DNA of 64,000 nt from Heliocidaris tuberculata (taxonomy: Eukaryota; Echinodermata; Echinoidea; Camarodonta; Echinometridae), in the NCBI GenBank assembly GCA_025618425.1, contig CM046844.1, forward strand, positions 16,068,920 to 16,132,919, given 5' to 3'. The translations under genes were made by a program, and so were the position numbers. Numbering within the stretch: the stretch's first letter is position 1; every line of letters begins with the position of its first letter. The notes beneath the pieces are model-generated. The model saw only the letters and a list, made by a program, of their open reading frames with translations, ran no database searches and was not told the DNA's origin. Shown here piece after piece: positions 61,901 through 64,000 of this stretch.

Positions 61901-63578
61901 GCTCACAGAAGTGGGTGTGTGGGACTACACATACATGTGGCATGGCAGTTTGGTCAAAACTTTTAGGCTAATTCTCGTCATATTTCACGCTGACATAAAA
62001 AGAATGAGAAAGCTCACAATTTTTTTCAACCTCTTTAAGTTTAACCATATTTAACAATGTAGTGTAACTCAAAAAGAAAAGTAGAAGAATTGACCTGCAG
62101 CTCTGCCTTTCATGTCCAGAGCTCCTTTCCTGTACTCAGCTGCAAACTCTGTGTATAGCTTGTCACCCACAGGCTTCCCACTGAGAAGAGCTGGAAGAGA
62201 GCAAAAAATGTGAAAAGAACTTAGTTTTATCTTAGCTACTTACTATTAGAGCCCATTATTTTCATGTGCTTTGTTCCTTTAGCTTCTCTTTATGTTGTTC
62301 GATTTTGGCTTTCTGTTCATTCTTGCAGTTTACAATGACGAGTGCAAGACGAAAAGGTTCAGTATGTCCTTATTCAACAACATGCATTCTCCAATAACTT
62401 ACACTTTTTATTCAATAGTGAACAGTTCCCTGTAAAGATTTAAATACTGGTACTTGATGCCTTGCTTACATGTAAATATTTATTTCACCTACTGATACCT
62501 ATTATACAATCATTCTTAAGAAACTTTTCCCGCCTTAATTCTAATTGGTAAAATAAAGAAGGACAAAATAATATTTGCCAGTGCTATACACAAAACATAT
62601 TGCCCCCCCCCCCCCTTACAATTATCACATCACACACATGTACAAAGCAAATTCATAATAGTATCCTCAAAGGGGACCAATCATCATCAAAAAATGATTA
62701 CGGCTTTCATATCAAGTCCCTCACAGAAGCATGCGTGCGAATGAATACAATTGCTTCGACTACATGTAGTCTACTTATTCACGCTATATTTAAGGTGGTA
62801 TATAAACATGTAATACATCTTGGTGAAATAAACACAGCAAAAAAGCCAACATGACGTGACAGCAAAATATTTTTGGGTGATTGGTTCCCTTTTAATTTCT
62901 ACAGCTGGAAAAATCAAGAGAAAGTATTCAGTCAGGTAGGATTGTTGTCCATCTCAGATGCTTGTCAATCCTTTCAGCCATTTAATGACAGGACCTTTTT
63001 AAAATATATATTTGTTTATCTGATTGCTGAATATTTAGTCTGATTCCCTCCTCCCCCCCCCCCCCCCTCCAAATCCTCTTTCACAATATTAACCCATAGC
63101 AGTTTAGTGTCCGCTTTTAGTGATGAATTTATCTTTTGGATCCCGAATGCTCTGAATTACAAATTATACATGAACAGAGAAAAAAAAAAAATTGCTGGAA
63201 AATTTAAGGCCATTTCTGTTCAGTACGATGTGCCATTCATGAATGAGAATGATTTAATCGAAAATAATCATTGAAGTCTCTAAATTGGCGATGCGGAAAG
63301 AAATTTATAATCACTATTTTTGCGTACAAGTTGGTCATCTCTTGTTGAATTTTTGTAATTTTCATTCACATTGGTTCATTTTATATACATTTTTATTTTT
63401 TTAAACCACACTGTATGAAAGAGTGGAAAATACCAATAATTGTTGCCAATTTGAGGATGAAAAGCCGATTCATTTAGACCTTTAGAAAACTCTGAATTGC
63501 TATGGTCATACAGTTGATTCTTACCTCTTGCAGTTGCTAGATGTAACACTGTGTCATCGCTTACAGGCCATTTAGGTA
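55846..63578 (-). CDS. ADPRH: ADP-ribosylarginine hydrolase, last six coding exons (partial)
   Basis: Encodes an enzyme of the ADPRH (ARH1) family, which removes ADP-ribose from arginine residues of proteins, normally in the cytosol with bound magnesium. Six exons on the - strand join in phase with GT/AG junctions: 63578-63525, 62190-62095, 60942-60867, 60031-59570, 57487-57334, 55953-55846. They give about 315 residues, against about 357 for the full vertebrate enzyme, so roughly 45 N-terminal residues lie to the right of the window. Both metal-site motifs are present: [10 protein letters not shown] in the first exon seen, and HGGDNDSTG in the fifth. [23 protein letters not shown] and [14 protein letters not shown] are also strongly family-like. 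The C-terminus ends KDAN, then TAA. No frame break was found, so the gene looks intact. Its introns hold a LINE, SINE and MITEs. It is assigned by similarity of motifs to ADPRH rather than to the ADPRHL1 or ARH3 branches. Confidence 0.9.
56522..56731. mobile_element. 210-bp palindromic MITE in an ADPRH intron
   Basis: The end GGCCCGAATTAACAAAGGAG is mirrored by CTCCTTTGTGAATTCGGGCC. The inner segments GTTTAAAC and ACGCTTATTTTAGTACGCTT against AAGCGTACGTGC continue the palindrome. T runs of at least 3 flank both sides, a possible TTT duplication. The centre has CTGATCCAATCATAC. Confidence 0.7.
57334..57487 (-). CDS. ADPRH: ADPRH exon with second metal-site motif
   Basis: A 154-bp exon between CTTTTAG and GTATG. 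It encodes [17 protein letters not shown], then [20 protein letters not shown]. The Asp-x-Asp-Ser-Thr motif completes the magnesium site. Immediately upstream, the intron holds a LINE inserted into a SINE. Confidence 0.93.
57600..59315 (-). mobile_element. tRNA-derived SINE split by a LINE, minus strand
   Basis: The head end lies at + 59285-59312 (minus: TTGTGGTGTAGTGGTTAATG, box A). The body lies at + about 57600-57715 (minus: GTCCTTAGACAAGGCATTGT, then CAGTTCTCTCTATTTACCCA). The box B segment expected between them was not found at the junction, so some sequence was lost when the LINE arrived. Confidence 0.5.
57692..59273 (+). mobile_element. 5'-truncated CR1/Jockey-like LINE with TGAA tail
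   Basis: Only the C-terminal end of the reverse transcriptase ORF remains (57692-58112). Two frames read [19 protein letters not shown], then IQKRALRLI, then [20 protein letters not shown] and [19 protein letters not shown], the standard end of this LINE group. A pyrimidine-rich 3' UTR follows (58180-58460). The element ends AATAAACCGAAATGAATGAA, with a TGAA tandem tail at 59235-59273. It sits in the ADPRH intron, antisense to the gene. Confidence 0.8.
59570..60031 (-). CDS. ADPRH: ADPRH exon, central catalytic-fold segment
   Basis: The largest exon, 462 bp, between TTTCCAG and GTGAG. It opens with [16 protein letters not shown] and includes [15 protein letters not shown]. It ends [14 protein letters not shown], all close to ADPRH. 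An open frame that appears to begin further upstream is simply the exon extended into the intron. Confidence 0.93.
60867..60942 (-). CDS. ADPRH: ADPRH exon, GG-ISR to PYNKR
   Basis: A 76-bp exon between TTTTTGTAG and GTAAGT. It encodes [20 protein letters not shown] followed by YNKR, equivalent to the family's conserved link before the Gly-rich GGGCGAAMR segment. Phase runs from 1 to 2. Confidence 0.85.
62095..62190 (-). CDS. ADPRH: ADPRH exon, helical segment after the SDDT motif
   Basis: A 96-bp exon between TCTTCCAG and GTCAA. It encodes [20 protein letters not shown], then [12 protein letters not shown] across the junction, aligning with the ADPRH segment that ends in a DMDGRAPG-like motif. 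The donor GTCAA is weaker than the other donors of the gene. Confidence 0.85.
62669..62893. mobile_element. 225-bp inverted-repeat MITE in an ADPRH intron
   Basis: The left end AAAGGGGACCAATCATCA and right end TGATTGGTTCCCTTTT are inverted repeats. The interior is unremarkable, except that an 84-codon frame overlaps the element and is not a gene. Like several others here, its arms include a CCAATCA box. Confidence 0.55.
63089..63506. mobile_element. 414-bp TTAA-type piggyBac-like MITE, copy B
   Basis: TTAA at 63089-63092 is followed by CCCATAGCAGTTTAGTGTCC. The right end CTCTGAATTGCTATGG is its inverted partner, with the outer TTAA mutated (TCAT). It is the reverse-orientation sister of copy A. 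Its right end lies only about 15 bp from the ADPRH splice donor at 63524, within the intron. Confidence 0.75.
63525..63578 (-). CDS. ADPRH: ADPRH exon with first metal-site motif
   Basis: A 54-bp exon between TTTCACAG and GTAAG. It encodes [21 protein letters not shown] carries the acidic residues that bind magnesium in this family. It starts in phase 2 of a split codon, showing that a coding exon precedes it outside the window. Confidence 0.85.
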
Positions 63579-64000
63579 CTGTGAAATCGAAGAAGAAAAG
63601 AACATGAGCACTGGCAGGAAGCATCTATCAAATAAAATCATGTGTTTGCCATACATTGTAGACTTTGTGTACAATATGAAGTGGCCATTGTAACTTGCTT
63701 TTAAAACATTTTTTGTGAATATCTTTTAACTCACCATCAATGTTGCATGAAGATAACTTGATCTGTAGCTGACAAGAGCTTTAAAAGCAAAGCTGGTTTT
63801 AAGCTAAGTCAAGTGAATGAGGATGAAGAACAATACAATGGATTCTGTGGGGAAACATATTACTGATGTCAATGAAACTTCTGTTTATGCCTTTGGTTGG
63901 TTGGCCTTCTAAGTAAGAAACCTCTTAATTTTCACATCATTTCCAGTTGCATATTATAATTATTGTATCACACATGTATGTATAGATGTATGTATACAGG
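63579..64000. other. ADPRH intron, right edge
   Basis: Intron sequence before the missing N-terminal exon(s). I looked on the - strand for a GDALGYYNG-type segment or any exon ending in phase 1 and found none. Nothing else was recognised. Confidence 0.5.

Overview
This is animal nuclear DNA, very probably from an invertebrate deuterostome and most likely an echinoderm such as a sea urchin. The reasons are the AT-rich background, abundant SINEs, MITEs and microsatellites, intron-split genes with GT/AG junctions, and two intronless rhodopsin-class receptor genes of the divergent kind expanded in echinoderms. The species is an inference, since no ribosomal or mitochondrial marker is present.

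Only three host protein genes can be supported. Two are single-exon class A G-protein-coupled receptors on the + strand (25089-26306, 405 aa; 49861-51474, 537 aa). They are paralogues of each other. Both have an in-frame stop just upstream of the start, long third intracellular loops, and an NPxxY motif that has lost its proline. The third is an ADP-ribosylarginine hydrolase (ADPRH family) on the - strand. Its last six coding exons lie between 63578 and 55846 with matching splice phases, and its first exon(s) lie beyond the right edge.

The rest is mobile and repetitive DNA. From left to right: a decayed CR1/Jockey-like LINE (2.6-5.1 kb); a hAT-type MITE with an 8-bp target duplication (10.3-10.85 kb); a poly-C-containing tandem repeat and several hairpin-ended repeats (14.4-15.8, 18.5-19.2, 22.1-22.8 kb); large palindromic elements (17.8-18.4, 19.3-19.8 kb); an intact 188-bp MITE (23.6 kb); tRNA-derived SINEs (30.2, 32.5-32.8, 40.2, 47.7, 54.5, 55.1, 57.6-59.3 kb); a GC-cored two-unit tandem repeat of unknown nature (31.56-32.08 kb); a second copy of the 188-bp MITE split by a 3.3-kb Tx1/L1-like LINE with a 14-bp target duplication (43.0-46.5 kb); and two families of TTAA-flanked, CCC...GGG-ended piggyBac-like elements, one of about 71 bp (4 copies) and one of about 416 bp (3 copies).

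The best discoveries are structural. The uninterrupted MITE at 23.6 kb acts as an empty-site control for the LINE insertion at 43.1 kb. The two TTAA families explain much of the 53-63.5 kb sequence, including one pair that abuts through a single shared TTAA. I saw no CRISPR array, operon, riboswitch or prokaryote-like system.
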